A DNA stretch of 64,000 bases from positions 2,480,001 to 2,544,000 of the forward strand of contig NC_018227.2 of NCBI RefSeq assembly GCF_000304355.2, read 5' to 3'. The number at the start of each line of letters is the position of its first letter. Within the stretch, counting starts at the first letter, position 1. Source of the stretch: Methanoculleus bourgensis MS2. GTDB taxonomy: Archaea; Halobacteriota; Methanomicrobia; Methanomicrobiales; Methanoculleaceae. The notes below the pieces were generated by a model. That model was not told the DNA's origin. It was given only the letters and a program-made list of their open reading frames with translations, and made no database searches. Positions 53,135 through 62,112 of this stretch are shown here, one piece after another. Made by a program: the position numbers and the translations under genes.

Positions 53135-54202
53135 TCATACCCACCCCTTTTTTCTAAAGTAAAGGAGCATTACGCCTGCGACGGCGATCATCGAGGCAAG
53201 TGCTGCCGGATACCCCCAGGGATGCCTGAGTTCAGGCATATGTGCAAAGTTCATGCCGTAGACCCCGGCGATGAACGTGAGCGGGATGAAGATGGTGGCG
53301 ATGATGGTGAGCACCTTCATGATCTCATTCATGCGGCTGCTCTGGCTCGAGAGGTAGACATCGAGGGTTCCGGACATCATCTCCCGGTAAGTCTCCACGG
53401 TCTCGGCGACCTCTATGGTGTGGTCGTAGGCGTCCCGGAGGTAGACGAGGGTTGAATCAAGGATCAGGGGCGACTCACCCCGCTCAAGTTCTGCCACCAC
53501 ATCGCGGAGCGGCCAGACAGCCCTTCGGAGCGCAATCAGGGACCGCTTCAGGGCGTAGATCCCCTGCAGGGTCTCGCGGTCGGGCTCTGTTACCACCTCC
53601 TCCTCGATCCCCTCGATACGCTCCCCGAACACCTCGATCACAGCGAAGTAGCCATCGATGATTGCATCCAGCAGGGCATAGAAGAGGTAATCCGCCCCCT
53701 CAGTCCTGATCCGCCCGACCCCTGCACGAAGACGCTCCCGGATACGCTCAAAGACGTCGCCCGGCTGCTCCTGGAACGATAGAACATACCCGCTGCCGAG
53801 CACCAGGCTCACCTGTTCACTTCGGAACCCGCCATCGCTCTCAGGGGAGAGCATCCGGATCGCCACGTAGAGATAATTACCGTAATCCTCGATCTTCGGG
53901 CGCTGATGGGTGTCCACGATATCTTCCCTGGTCAGCGGGTGGATCCCGACAGCGTCCCCAATCGCCTGGATCACACCGGTGTCGTAGACGCCGTCGACGT
54001 TGATCCAGGTGACCGTCGGGCGGAGAATAAGACTTTGGAAGTCCTCGGGCCGTGCCCTGATCTGCTCGTCAAGGCGGGACCCGTCGTAGTTGACGACTGT
54101 GACAGAGACCTGCCTTGCGGGGATATCGCCGGTGTAAACGAGCGCGCCGGGATCGGTATCCTGCCCATCCGTCACCTGGCTCTGGTCATCATGCCGGTTC
54201 AT
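53135..54202 (-). CDS. corA: CorA-family divalent metal ion transporter (2)
   Basis: 355 residues, paralogous to the gene at 40150. N-terminal cytoplasmic domain (TWINVDGVYDTGVIQAIGDAVGIHPLTREDI), long helix and two C-terminal membrane helices with YGMNF and loop AHMPELRHPWGY, ending LLYFRKKGWV. The alignment with the first CorA extends throughout, including HPLTxEDI and QRPKxExxG(S/N)YL. A solo gene with no metal-enzyme neighbours. Mg uptake is the default assignment. Confidence 0.92.
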   Translation of the reverse strand: MNRHDDQSQVTDGQDTDPGALVYTGDIPARQVSVTVVNYDGSRLDEQIRARPEDFQSLILRPTVTWINVDGVYDTGVIQAIGDAVGIHPLTREDIVDTHQRPKIEDYGNYLYVAIRMLSPESDGGFRSEQVSLVLGSGYVLSFQEQPGDVFERIRERLRAGVGRIRTEGADYLFYALLDAIIDGYFAVIEVFGERIEGIEEEVVTEPDRETLQGIYALKRSLIALRRAVWPLRDVVAELERGESPLILDSTLVYLRDAYDHTIEVAETVETYREMMSGTLDVYLSSQSSRMNEIMKVLTIIATIFIPLTFIAGVYGMNFAHMPELRHPWGYPAALASMIAVAGVMLLYFRKKGWV

Positions 54203-54263
54203 ACGGTATCAGATCGCGGTGCCACGGCTTCAATCATGGTATCTCAAAAAGGGGGTTGGAACT

Positions 54264-54512
54264 TCATCTCGCTGCCGCTTCTTCCTCGCCTTTCGCCTTT
54301 GCTGCGGCACGGCCGATCAGGATTACCGCGATCACCGCGATGATCGTCACGACGACGGCATACACGAACATCGCAACGAGCGTGCTCTGATCTCCGAAGA
54401 GAAGCTTGAAGAGCTCCTGGATGGCTCCATTCCACGCAAGAGCGGCGACAAGGCCAAATGCGGCCGTAATAAGAGCTGCTATCTTCTCGATTACCTCAGT
54501 CTTAAACGACAT
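54264..54512 (-). CDS. DUF5654 family small membrane protein
   Basis: 82 residues, two membrane helices (IAALITAAFGLVAALAWNGA and VAMFVYAVVVTIIAVIAVIL) joined by an amphipathic stretch IQELFKLLFGDQST, with an acidic Ala/Glu tail. The pattern, with LAWNxAIQ at the end of helix 1, is that of DUF5654, common in archaea and without known function. The gene lies 61 bases upstream of corA on the same strand; an association is possible. Confidence 0.75.
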   Translation of the reverse strand: MSFKTEVIEKIAALITAAFGLVAALAWNGAIQELFKLLFGDQSTLVAMFVYAVVVTIIAVIAVILIGRAAAKAKGEEEAAAR

Positions 54513-54747
54513 ACTTTACCGGTGTGCGGAATGGTGGATAAAGATGCCGGTCATGGGCTCTGGTCCGCCCCCGTAGAGACAACTTTTCTGCCGGCAGGGG
54601 TGGCGCATGGCGAAGTTGCCTATGCGGTAACGTAGCAGGGGAGTGCACGGGAGACCTTAGGAGGCGCTCCCCCGGGCTGAACCCAATAAGGGCCGGTGCG
54701 CCGGATGCAGGAAGGGGAGTGGTAGACCATTGCAACTCATATTTTCC

Positions 54748-54840
54748 CATGAAACGCTCATGAGGCAGAGCGAGAGGCCGTACGCATGAAAACAGCCCGC
54801 ACTCTGGGATCGCCCCAGGCAGTGGACCGTGGTGGACATC
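54748..54840. repeat. Dispersed repeat family B
   Basis: GAAACGCTCATGAGGCAGAG then CGAGAGGCCG and ACGCATGAAAACAGCC, ending CAGTGGACCGTGG. The first part recurs at 61229-61260 and, on the other strand, near 4060-4105. The last part (ACGCATGAAA...CAGTGGACCGTGG) recurs at 56983-57030 beyond the insertion sequence. Confidence 0.6.
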
Positions 54841-55009
54841 CCATATGGGGGGTGGGGACCGGGGAGGGGGTCTCCCCTCCCCGGACAAGGCAATATTCTC
54901 AGTCCCTCATCCCGCCCCTGAGGGGCAGCGTGTGGTGATACACGGGGGAAAACCCTGCCCGGGCGTGATAAAACAGATTTTGATTACGAGGTCGTCCCAA
55001 AACGCCTCT

Positions 55010-55065
55010 GCCGGGAGGGGGACACCCCCATAAGCGCTAACTTTAGTCATGAGAATTCGAGCGGA
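55010..55065. repeat. Dispersed repeat family C (copy 2)
   Basis: CCGGGAGGGG, then ACCCCCATAAGCGCTAAC, then GAGAATTCGAGCGGATA, matching 39580-39640. Confidence 0.55.
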
Positions 55066-55149
55066 TAATGTCCTATTCAGTGAAATGTGGCTGATTTGAT
55101 GAGATATTGGCCACACAATTCCGGTGGTGTGCGGCAATCGTCCTCCTCC

Positions 55150-56900
55150 GCTGAAAACCCCACATTCCGCATGTCCTCCGTCATGTATAGTATTTTTCGT
55201 ACTCCCTCCCCAGCAATCGCAGAATCTTTTGCAACTCCTCATTCAGGTTCGCCACCCGTCTCACCCTCCTTCCCTCCTCGACCACCACGAACTCCCGCAC
55301 CCTCCGGAACCGGAAGAACACCCACTTCAACGTCGGCCGTTGGGTCTGTTTCTTCGTCTGGCTGGTCACCGTCTCGCCGGTTCGCTCCAGTTCCCGCCGC
55401 ACCCGGAACTCCGTGAGCGCATAGATGAACAGGCAGAGCACCATCACCATCGCCAGCGCCTGGATCCGGGATGGCTTCTTCAAAAAGACCTCTGCGACCC
55501 GGAACGACTTGTCCTTCAGGAACCGAAACCCGCGTTCCACCGCCCCCTGCCCCTTGTAGTTGGCGAGCAGTTCGTCGGCTGACAACGCCAGATCGTTCGT
55601 TGCCAGGACAAACCTCCCGAGGATCCGCCGTTCCTCGGCAAGAACCGCAGGGTTGTGCTCGATCTCAGCCGTGATCTTGTACGACACCTGAACCGGCTCC
55701 CCGTTCTTCGGTCTCCCCCGCTTCTTCTCCTGCTTGCGGGTAATCGTGGCGAGGTCAAGGTTCCGGAACTGGTATCGCGGATGCTTGTTGAGCCAGATCT
55801 CGGCTGCCATACGCGCATCCGGTTCACAGGCAAACTCCCGGGAACAGAGTTTTCGGAGCGATGTTCGTGCCCGGTCCAGGTTCTTTGCCAGATTCTTCTC
55901 GAACGTCTTCTCCTCCCGCTCATACATCGGGACCGACCGGTACAGAACCCATTTCTGCCGGATCCCGGCATATTCGCTGCAATGCTCCTGATAACTGTAG
56001 CGGTCGTCGATGCACGGCAAAAGCGGATCCTCGGTCCGGACCAGGTCCTGCGCTTCCGTGATCGTGGCCGGGACCCGGCTGATCCAGAACGTGTGCTGCC
56101 CCAGAGTTTTCAGGTTCTTTGCCGTGTAGAAGGCTGAATCAGCCACGTGGTAGACCTTTTCATCGGATCTCAGGTTCTCGTTGAGGTGTTGGATGATGGT
56201 CAGGATCGTTTCTTTGTCCGATTCGTTGCCGGAGAACGTCTGGAGGAAGAGCGGAACCCCATACTGGTTCGAGGCCATCCCGAGGACAAACCGTTTGAGA
56301 TCCCACCGGCCATCCTTCGGATGACCGTAGGTGATCTCGATCTCGCCCACATCGAGCTCAGCCTCATACGCCCCGGTGACGCTGAAGTTGGTGGTGTCGA
56401 TGTGGATACAGTGGGCCCCAAAGTCGGTCGGAAGAAGGCATGCTGCAACGATCTCGTTGAAGAGCTCGGTCGGGCCGTAGGCGGCGATCGCGTCCAGGGT
56501 TCGGCCGAGCACATCGTCGTTGAGGTGGTCCCGCGTAATGCCCTCGCCGAGGAGGCGTTCGACGGCGATGTCATCAAAGAAATCAGGAAAGAGATAGAGA
56601 CGACGTTCGATGAACCCGAGACCGTTGAGGACCATGGCCTTGAGCACCTGGGCGTGGCTGAGATGGTGGTGACGGGTTTTGGGGAGAGCAGCGTCGATCA
56701 CAGCGGCGATCTGCAGGGAGTCGTAGGCACCGGCGACAATGCCGAGATGACCGATGGAGAGGATCGAGGTGTCGTCGAAACCATCAACGAGAGGCATATT
56801 GAAGCGTATTCTCTGAAAGTACAAAGATCTTGTGGTTTTTGATATTTAGAGAGAGGGGATTCTTACTGCGGATGATCGGCTATGCGGGTTAATGCTGGAA
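55150..56900. mobile_element. Insertion sequence, IS1634-like
   Basis: Approximate extent of the element around the intact transposase. Both edges are uncertain by tens of bases because the terminal inverted repeats are too weak to fix by eye. Family B repeat parts lie on either side. Confidence 0.55.
55181..56797 (-). CDS. IS1634-like transposase
   Basis: 538 residues from the ATG at 56797 (MPLVDGFDDTSILSIGHLG); the frame begins nine codons earlier. The N-terminal DUF4277-like part (HLSHAQVLKAMVLNGLGF) and the DDE core are intact: CIHIDTTNFSVTG (first Asp), HVADSAFYTAKNL (second Asp) and YKGQGAVERGFRFLKD (Glu). A basic tail (KKRGRPKNGEP segment and LNEELQKILRLLG) ends the protein. No frameshift or internal stop, so it is potentially active. 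Candidate ends with weak CCC(A/G)CAT similarity lie near 55159 and 56897, but no target duplication could be confirmed. Confidence 0.88.
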   Translation of the reverse strand: MPLVDGFDDTSILSIGHLGIVAGAYDSLQIAAVIDAALPKTRHHHLSHAQVLKAMVLNGLGFIERRLYLFPDFFDDIAVERLLGEGITRDHLNDDVLGRTLDAIAAYGPTELFNEIVAACLLPTDFGAHCIHIDTTNFSVTGAYEAELDVGEIEITYGHPKDGRWDLKRFVLGMASNQYGVPLFLQTFSGNESDKETILTIIQHLNENLRSDEKVYHVADSAFYTAKNLKTLGQHTFWISRVPATITEAQDLVRTEDPLLPCIDDRYSYQEHCSEYAGIRQKWVLYRSVPMYEREEKTFEKNLAKNLDRARTSLRKLCSREFACEPDARMAAEIWLNKHPRYQFRNLDLATITRKQEKKRGRPKNGEPVQVSYKITAEIEHNPAVLAEERRILGRFVLATNDLALSADELLANYKGQGAVERGFRFLKDKSFRVAEVFLKKPSRIQALAMVMVLCLFIYALTEFRVRRELERTGETVTSQTKKQTQRPTLKWVFFRFRRVREFVVVEEGRRVRRVANLNEELQKILRLLGREYEKYYT

Positions 56901-57056
56901 TAACGGTTTCGGGGAGCACCTACCCAGGCGCCCCGGTCCAGGTGTGGTGGGTGTATGGTGGGCGCTGGGATCCGGGAGGATGCACGCATGAAACCAGCCT
57001 TGTCCCGAGCAGTGGACCGTGGGTGGGCACCGCCACGGGAACCCGCTCCCCCTCCC

Positions 57057-58166
57057 TCAGCCCCCGGGTTCCTCCCCCGGAGCGCGCCCTTCCTGCAACA
57101 GAACCGGGCGGAGAGATCGCCGGATCAGTCCGGCGTAGCACTTCAGGCAGAATGGCGTGCAAAGCCAGACTCCCATCTCAAGGAGAGGAAGGAGACCGTC
57201 CCGGCGTATCCGGTAACGGTAACTCTCGAGGTTCATCCTCATGTAGGCCGGCGCGATCTCCTCAAACCAGCGTGCCCAGGTGATCCCGCCTTCGGCGACC
57301 GGTCGCGATATCCCGGCGATGAAGACCCGGATCTCCTCGCCCACGGCTCCCCCTGCTGGGCGCGGCACATAATTGTCGTCGACGACGATCGGTATCACCT
57401 CAACCTCCCCGATAACACCTCCTTTCTGCAAGTCGACCGAGAGGATGAACCCCTCCGGCGAGAGGTTGTGGGGCCAGCGGGGGTCGAACTGGAACATGCC
57501 AAGCGAGTAGGCGATGAGCCCGCCGCGGTAGTGCTCTATCGCCTGCATGGTATGGGAGTGGTGCCCGAGGATCAGGGTGGCGCCCGCATCGATGAGACGG
57601 TGGGCGAGGCTGATCTGCTGGGGAGAGGGATAGCAGGCCATCTCTGTCCCCCAGTGCAGCGAGACCGCGATGTGGTCGCACCTGCCTGCAAGGGCCTCGA
57701 TATCCGCAACAACCTCCTCCTCGACCAGCCGGTTGACCCGGGCGCCCCCCAGGACGACGATTCTCCCGGTCGTGTAGCCGGCAAACCCTATCGAGACACC
57801 GTTCCTCTCAAGGATTACCGGCCCCTGCCGGTCTGGAGACGCCGACGCCCCGATGGGGAGGATGCCGCGGCTCTCGAGCGCATGCAGGGTGTTTCTCAGT
57901 CCTTCGGCGCCGAGGTCGGTCGAGTGGTTGTTTGCAACGCTGAGGATGTCAAAGCCGGCGTCCACCAGGTACCGGGCTGCTTCGGGGGGTGAAGAGAGAA
58001 CATGATGTTTCCGTGCCCGCTCTCCGGTCCTTGAGAGCGTGGTCTCCAGGTTCCCAAAGAGGAGGTCTTTGTCCCGGAGGATATGCCCGACCTCCCCGAA
58101 TGGGTGCCGGCCATCCCCTGTCTGCAGCCAGATATCTCCTGCTGCCATCAGCCTGAGTCTTCCCAT
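57057..58166 (-). CDS. CapA/PgsA-type metallophosphatase-fold protein
   Basis: 369 residues. Metal-binding motifs of the calcineurin-like CapA family are in order: AAGDIW (~8-13), LFGNLETTLS (~36), SVANNHSTDLG (~77), SLHWGTEM (~168) and LGHHSHTMQA (~199). The last ~80 residues form an added helical region with basic and cysteine residues. Family members take part in poly-gamma-glutamate or capsule assembly, but most are uncharacterised. It lies 9 bases downstream of the CapK-like ligase gene. No signal peptide is evident, unusual for a CapA acting outside the cell. Confidence 0.85.
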   Translation of the reverse strand: MGRLRLMAAGDIWLQTGDGRHPFGEVGHILRDKDLLFGNLETTLSRTGERARKHHVLSSPPEAARYLVDAGFDILSVANNHSTDLGAEGLRNTLHALESRGILPIGASASPDRQGPVILERNGVSIGFAGYTTGRIVVLGGARVNRLVEEEVVADIEALAGRCDHIAVSLHWGTEMACYPSPQQISLAHRLIDAGATLILGHHSHTMQAIEHYRGGLIAYSLGMFQFDPRWPHNLSPEGFILSVDLQKGGVIGEVEVIPIVVDDNYVPRPAGGAVGEEIRVFIAGISRPVAEGGITWARWFEEIAPAYMRMNLESYRYRIRRDGLLPLLEMGVWLCTPFCLKCYAGLIRRSLRPVLLQEGRAPGEEPGG

Positions 58167-58175
58167 GCTCCTGCC

Positions 58176-59588
58176 TCACAGTGATATGTCCCCACCGTCC
58201 AGCGGGAGATCCTGGATCAGGAACCGGTATTTGCCGCGCCGGGTGCGGGGGATCTTTGTGACAAAGTGGACGGTCACATCCACGTCGCCTTCGAACTTCT
58301 TCTCAAGCTCGCTGAGGATATAATCCGTATCCCGGTCGGTGTACCCGGGCTTCCTCACGATCCGGAGGATGACTTCCCCAGCCTTCTCCTGGTAGAACTG
58401 AAACTGCACGACGTTATCAAAGACGTCGGAGTGCATGTTGACCGCAGTCATCGATATGAGCCGACGGTCCTTTGTCACGATGAACTCGTGCAGCCGCCCT
58501 TCCACATGTTCGAGCAGCGGGTAGTGCCTGCCGCAGGTGCAGGGTCCCTGTGCCGCGGTGGCGAGGTCCATGGTCCGGTAGCGGATGAGGGGGCAGACGT
58601 AGTTGGTGAGGTTGGTGGCGACGACCTCGCCCATCTCGCCGGGGTTTGCCACGGGCCGGCCGTCCCGGCCGATCAGTTCGACGATCCCGTATTCGGGGAA
58701 GATGTGGTAGTGGGTGCTCTCCTCGCACTCCCCGGCAAGCACGGTCTGTTCGGAGTTGCCGTACCAGGAGAAGACCCGGCACCCGAACGCCTCTTCGAGG
58801 AGACTCCGCTGCCAGGGGTAGAGGTTCTCGGAGCCGCAGAGGACCGCCTGCACCGTCGGGAAGGGGTCGATCCCGTGCCCGGTCATGTAGCGGGCCAGCA
58901 GGGCGGCGGTGGAGGGGTAGGACTGGATGAACCGGGGTTTGAACCGCCGGATCTCGCTGATGTAGGCCGGCAGGGTCTCTTCGGTCATGTGATGAGAGGA
59001 CATCAGCAACCACCGCCCAAAGAGGGTCTTCTTCCAGTAGACCGCGTCCTGGGCGGACCCGACGATGTAGCCGCGGAGGACGACGCATTTGTCGCCGAAC
59101 CGGTAGCCGACGCGGTCCCACTGGGTCTTCATGAACGCCCATTCCCGGGCCCGGGAGGCGCCCCGCTCGTAGTAGAACCCGACCGGGATCCCGGTGGACC
59201 CGCCGGTGGTGACATACTCAAAAGCGCCGTCCGGGTAGTTGCGGGCCTTGAGGTCGGGGAGGTGGGTCTGCAGATCCTCCCGGGTCAGGAAGGGGAGGAG
59301 CCGGAGGTCTGCCGGGGTCTGGATATCCCCGGGCACGAGACCCCGGTCGTCAAAGACCCGGCGGTAGTAGGGGACGTTTGTGTAGGCATGGTCGAGCAGG
59401 CGCGAGAGCGCCGCCGCCTGGTAGGCCAAAAGTTCCTCCCGGCTCCACCACCGCGACTGCTGGAGGAGAGCGTAGGTCTTTTTATATGCGGAGTATGCCG
59501 GAAGTAGATCGAGCGCCCGTATGGTCAGAGAATCTTCGGGCCGGAGAGCCTTCAACCTCCGATATATCGTCCGCATGCCCATCGACAC
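58176..59588 (-). CDS. CapK/phenylacetate-CoA ligase-like adenylate-forming protein
   Basis: About 466-470 residues; the start is a GTG at 59588 or one of the ATGs at 59582 and 59576. The adenylation P-loop VTTGGSTGIPVGFYYERG is near residue 126, followed by WYGNSEQTVLAGEC (~270), the YRTMDLAT segment with a CTCGR motif (~345) and the C-terminal HDVF-like region MHSDVFDNVVQFQFYQE. It activates a carboxylic acid with ATP, in the coenzyme A or capsule-polysaccharide context; CapK proteins are found in envelope clusters. Directly upstream of the capA-like gene and near FemAB-like transferases, so an envelope modification role is the best guess. Confidence 0.85.
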   Translation of the reverse strand: MSMGMRTIYRRLKALRPEDSLTIRALDLLPAYSAYKKTYALLQQSRWWSREELLAYQAAALSRLLDHAYTNVPYYRRVFDDRGLVPGDIQTPADLRLLPFLTREDLQTHLPDLKARNYPDGAFEYVTTGGSTGIPVGFYYERGASRAREWAFMKTQWDRVGYRFGDKCVVLRGYIVGSAQDAVYWKKTLFGRWLLMSSHHMTEETLPAYISEIRRFKPRFIQSYPSTAALLARYMTGHGIDPFPTVQAVLCGSENLYPWQRSLLEEAFGCRVFSWYGNSEQTVLAGECEESTHYHIFPEYGIVELIGRDGRPVANPGEMGEVVATNLTNYVCPLIRYRTMDLATAAQGPCTCGRHYPLLEHVEGRLHEFIVTKDRRLISMTAVNMHSDVFDNVVQFQFYQEKAGEVILRIVRKPGYTDRDTDYILSELEKKFEGDVDVTVHFVTKIPRTRRGKYRFLIQDLPLDGGDISL

Positions 59589-60072
59589 CGCTGATGTCGA
59601 TCCTGCGCATTAAACGTTTTGCTCATGGGACAGGGTACCGGTGGAATTGTGGGTGAGCGGGCGCGCCCGGGGCAGGGTGCATTTAGAAAAAATTCTCAGA
59701 ATGTGGCATGGAAACCAGATCCTGGCCGGATGCATGATAAAAATGCCGTAAAAACTCTGGAAAGAGGTTATTTTCTGTGAAGATAACCCAGACGTCGCCG
59801 TATGCCCCCAGATGGCTGCACTCCCACGAACGAAACGAGATGTCGTCCACGGCAAGAAGGCGGAGTGCGACCATGCCCCCACCTCACGCGTCTCGGTATA
59901 TAATGGTTAGCCCGGGGGACCTGGCACCACCGTCGGGATACATCAGGGTCTGCAGGCCGCCTCGCATCCTCTGTCCATCGGAGATTCACTGCAGGGTCTC
60001 CCCGGCCTGCAGAAAGGTATATATGGTGAAGTGAGGTGATTAGGGGTCGCGAACGGCAAACCGGGTGATGGA
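59589..60072. other. Divergent promoter spacer
   Basis: A 63-codon minus-strand frame (59683-59874) has some protein-like character but no recognised motif; it is not called. The remaining sequence holds promoters for the flanking genes. Confidence 0.35.
60016..60026 (+). promoter_or_regulatory. TATA box of FemAB-like gene 1
   Basis: GGTATATATGG, about 50 bases upstream of the 60073 start. Confidence 0.6.
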
Positions 60073-61089
60073 ATGACAGCGGCACGGGTTGACGACAAAG
60101 ATACCTGGGACACCTTCATCGATGAGAGTCCATCCGGACTTCTCTTTCATAAGTGGGACTACCTGCACCTGACGGCAAAGCACACCGGGAGCACGCTCCT
60201 CCCGTATGCCGTCTATAAGGGGGATGAACCGATCTGTCTGTTCCCGCTCTTCTACAGGCGGACTCACGGCATCAGCACTGTCTTCTCACCGCCCCCGCTC
60301 ACCGTGATACCTCACCTCGGGTGCGTGATGAGCAGGAGCTTTGCGGGGCTCAAGCAGAGTAAGAAGGAGTCGACGCTGCAGATGGTCGCCGAAGATATCG
60401 GGGGAGTGGTTGAGAACCTCTCGCCGAACTACCTCTCGATAGCCTTCGTGCCGGAGTTCAACGACATACGCCATTACCTCTGGGGCCGGTGCGACGCAAG
60501 GGTCAGGTATACCTACACCATCAACCTTGAGCAGCCGCTTGAGGCAATCTGGAACAGCCTCCACTACAAGTTACGGAATAAACTGAAGAAGGAGGCCGGA
60601 GCCGGTCTCCGGCTGGAGAGGACGAATGACATCTCCACGCTCCACCGGCTCATCGCCGACCGCTACCAGGACCCGTCGCTCGATATCCCGCCCATCAGGC
60701 GCGATTACCTCAAAGACCTTGTGCTTGCCTACCCAGACCGGATCGGGGTATACTCTCTCTACGATGCAGAGGATGAGGTCGCCGGCGTGGTGGCAGCCCA
60801 GGAGTACAAACGGTTCCTGCTCTGGATGGGGACGCCCCGGATCGAGAGCGCTCATGCCGGGAACGAGTACCTCCAGTGGCTCCTGGTCCAGCGTGCAAAG
60901 GCTGAAGGCTACCCGGTCCTTGAGAACATGGGGGCGAACAACCCGGATCTGGCCTTCTTCAAATCGAAGTTCAACCCTGATCTTGTGATGTACTTCGAGA
61001 TCGAGAAGAAGGATATCCTCGGGGCATTCTCCGGGTGGGCATACCTCACCTTCGTCAAGAAGATGCTGATGTCGACCGGCAGGGTCTAG
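60073..61089 (+). CDS. FemAB/GNAT-fold peptidyltransferase-like protein (paralogue 1)
   Basis: 338 residues. The FemAB superfamily pattern is clear: SPSGLLFHKWDYLHL at the start, an acyl-acceptor region, a C-terminal GNAT half with YLQWLLVQRAKAEGYPVLENMGANNP and FKSKFNPDL. Bacterial FemAB enzymes add amino acids from aminoacyl-tRNA to cell-wall peptides; in methanogens lacking murein the acceptor is unknown, perhaps a surface glycan or lipid. ATG with no strong ribosome site. The stop TAG lies within CTAGTGGAC, which matches the left end of a family A repeat (compare 61562), so the last residues may have been set by an insertion. Confidence 0.75.
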   Translation: MTAARVDDKDTWDTFIDESPSGLLFHKWDYLHLTAKHTGSTLLPYAVYKGDEPICLFPLFYRRTHGISTVFSPPPLTVIPHLGCVMSRSFAGLKQSKKESTLQMVAEDIGGVVENLSPNYLSIAFVPEFNDIRHYLWGRCDARVRYTYTINLEQPLEAIWNSLHYKLRNKLKKEAGAGLRLERTNDISTLHRLIADRYQDPSLDIPPIRRDYLKDLVLAYPDRIGVYSLYDAEDEVAGVVAAQEYKRFLLWMGTPRIESAHAGNEYLQWLLVQRAKAEGYPVLENMGANNPDLAFFKSKFNPDLVMYFEIEKKDILGAFSGWAYLTFVKKMLMSTGRV

Positions 61090-61302
61090 TGGACTATTTA
61101 ACCATATTTTGAGGTTTTTTTGGTAAATTGCCAGCCGCTCGCGTTGCCGTGAAGGGCGGTGCAGGGGGTGGCAATCCCACGGACTTCACGTGAGACCGCG
61201 TGAGGCAACTCATGCTGTGTGAAACCTGCATGAGGCAGAGCGAGAGGCTGCACGGATGAAAACGTCCTCCTAGTGCCGGGTCAACGACAAATTGTCGCAA
61301 TA

Positions 61303-61522
61303 GTGCATCGTGTCACGTTATTTTGAAGATTTTGATGCGTGAGATGTAACGCCGATGACCTCACGCGGAAGCACGCGAAGTTCGGTATAATCCCCTGCAA
61401 CGCCCCTTCGCGGCCTTCGCGTCTTCGCGTGAGGCAGTGCGGTAACAGAGAGTACCAACGTCCCATGCGTGAGGTCGCGAAGAGGGAGAGGAGATCTCTA
61501 CATTGAAGATGACAACGAGCAC
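61303..61522. repeat. MITE-like element, family A (copy 2, 220 bp)
   Basis: Left end GTGCATCGTGTCACGTTATT and right end GATGACAACGAGCAC are related as inverted repeats. The interior has CTCACGCGGAAGCACGCGAAG and an inverse CCTTCGCGTCTTCGCGTGAGG. Same ends as copy 1 at 6471-6600. Confidence 0.65.
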
Positions 61523-61561
61523 TGGTAAGCCTCTATCCGACGTTGAATGATTGACTCGGCA

Positions 61562-61740
61562 CTAGTGGACCGTTTCACCTTATGTTGCGGGTCCTGATGC
61601 GGGGCGAGCGATCGCCACCTCACGCGAAGACGCGAAGAACGCGAAGGGGACTCTGCCGCCCAGCAACCGAACTTCGCGGCTTCGCGCCCTTCGCGTGAGA
61701 TGGTATTGCATGGACAATATTAGATGAAATGCTCCACTAG
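61562..61740. repeat. MITE-like element, family A (copy 3, 179 bp)
   Basis: CTAGTGGACCGTTTCACCTT on the left and the complement of CTAGTGGAGCATTTCATCTA on the right, about 18 of 22 bases paired. The interior ACGCGAAGACGCGAAGAACG is mirrored by CTTCGCGCCCTTCGCGTGAG, so the whole unit can fold into a long hairpin. Confidence 0.7.
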
Positions 61741-62112
61741 CTGTAGGTGGTTGCAGGATAGCCTCGACCCGGCTTCTCCGCCGGACTCGCCCCCACCAAA
61801 GCCGGGGCCGGCCCCCCTCCCACTGCCCAGACGGGGGGAGGTATTCATAGATGATGGTATGCCCCGCCGGGTGCCGCCAGGCCCGGTCGCGCTCCCCCCC
61901 GATTCCGTTTCGCGCCGGGGCGGCCAGTCCCAATCCAGGAAAACCCGGAATCCCGGTCCCCTGTCATATGCCGGCCGAAAGGGATCCCGGATATCCGTGA
62001 CACGGTGGGCTCATGTCCGGCCATGGCCGCCGGCGACCACTATGTTTATTTAGGAGACCGCGGGTAGTAGGGGGGCAGCTGGAACTCTCCGGCAGCGTGA
62101 GGGAAGAAGAGT

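Larger units (their letters stand above)
54513..55180. other. Repeat-rich spacer, no gene
   Basis: It holds family B (54748-54840), a stem CCGGGGAGGG/CCCTCCCCGG (54859-54884) and family C (55010-55065), then the left flank of the insertion sequence. Confidence 0.5.
61090..62112. other. Repeat-packed spacer between FemAB paralogues 1 and 2
   Basis: It contains a partial family A left end (61086-61130), family B (61229-61265) and two family A copies, listed separately. The remaining 61741-62112 shows no gene; a TATA-like TATGTTTATTTA (62041-62052) precedes the next paralogue. Confidence 0.5.

Noticed and set aside
55159-56897. Exact terminal inverted repeats and target duplication of the IS1634-like element
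   Set aside because: Candidate ends match over fewer than ten bases and the flanks do not form a duplication, so no exact ends were called.
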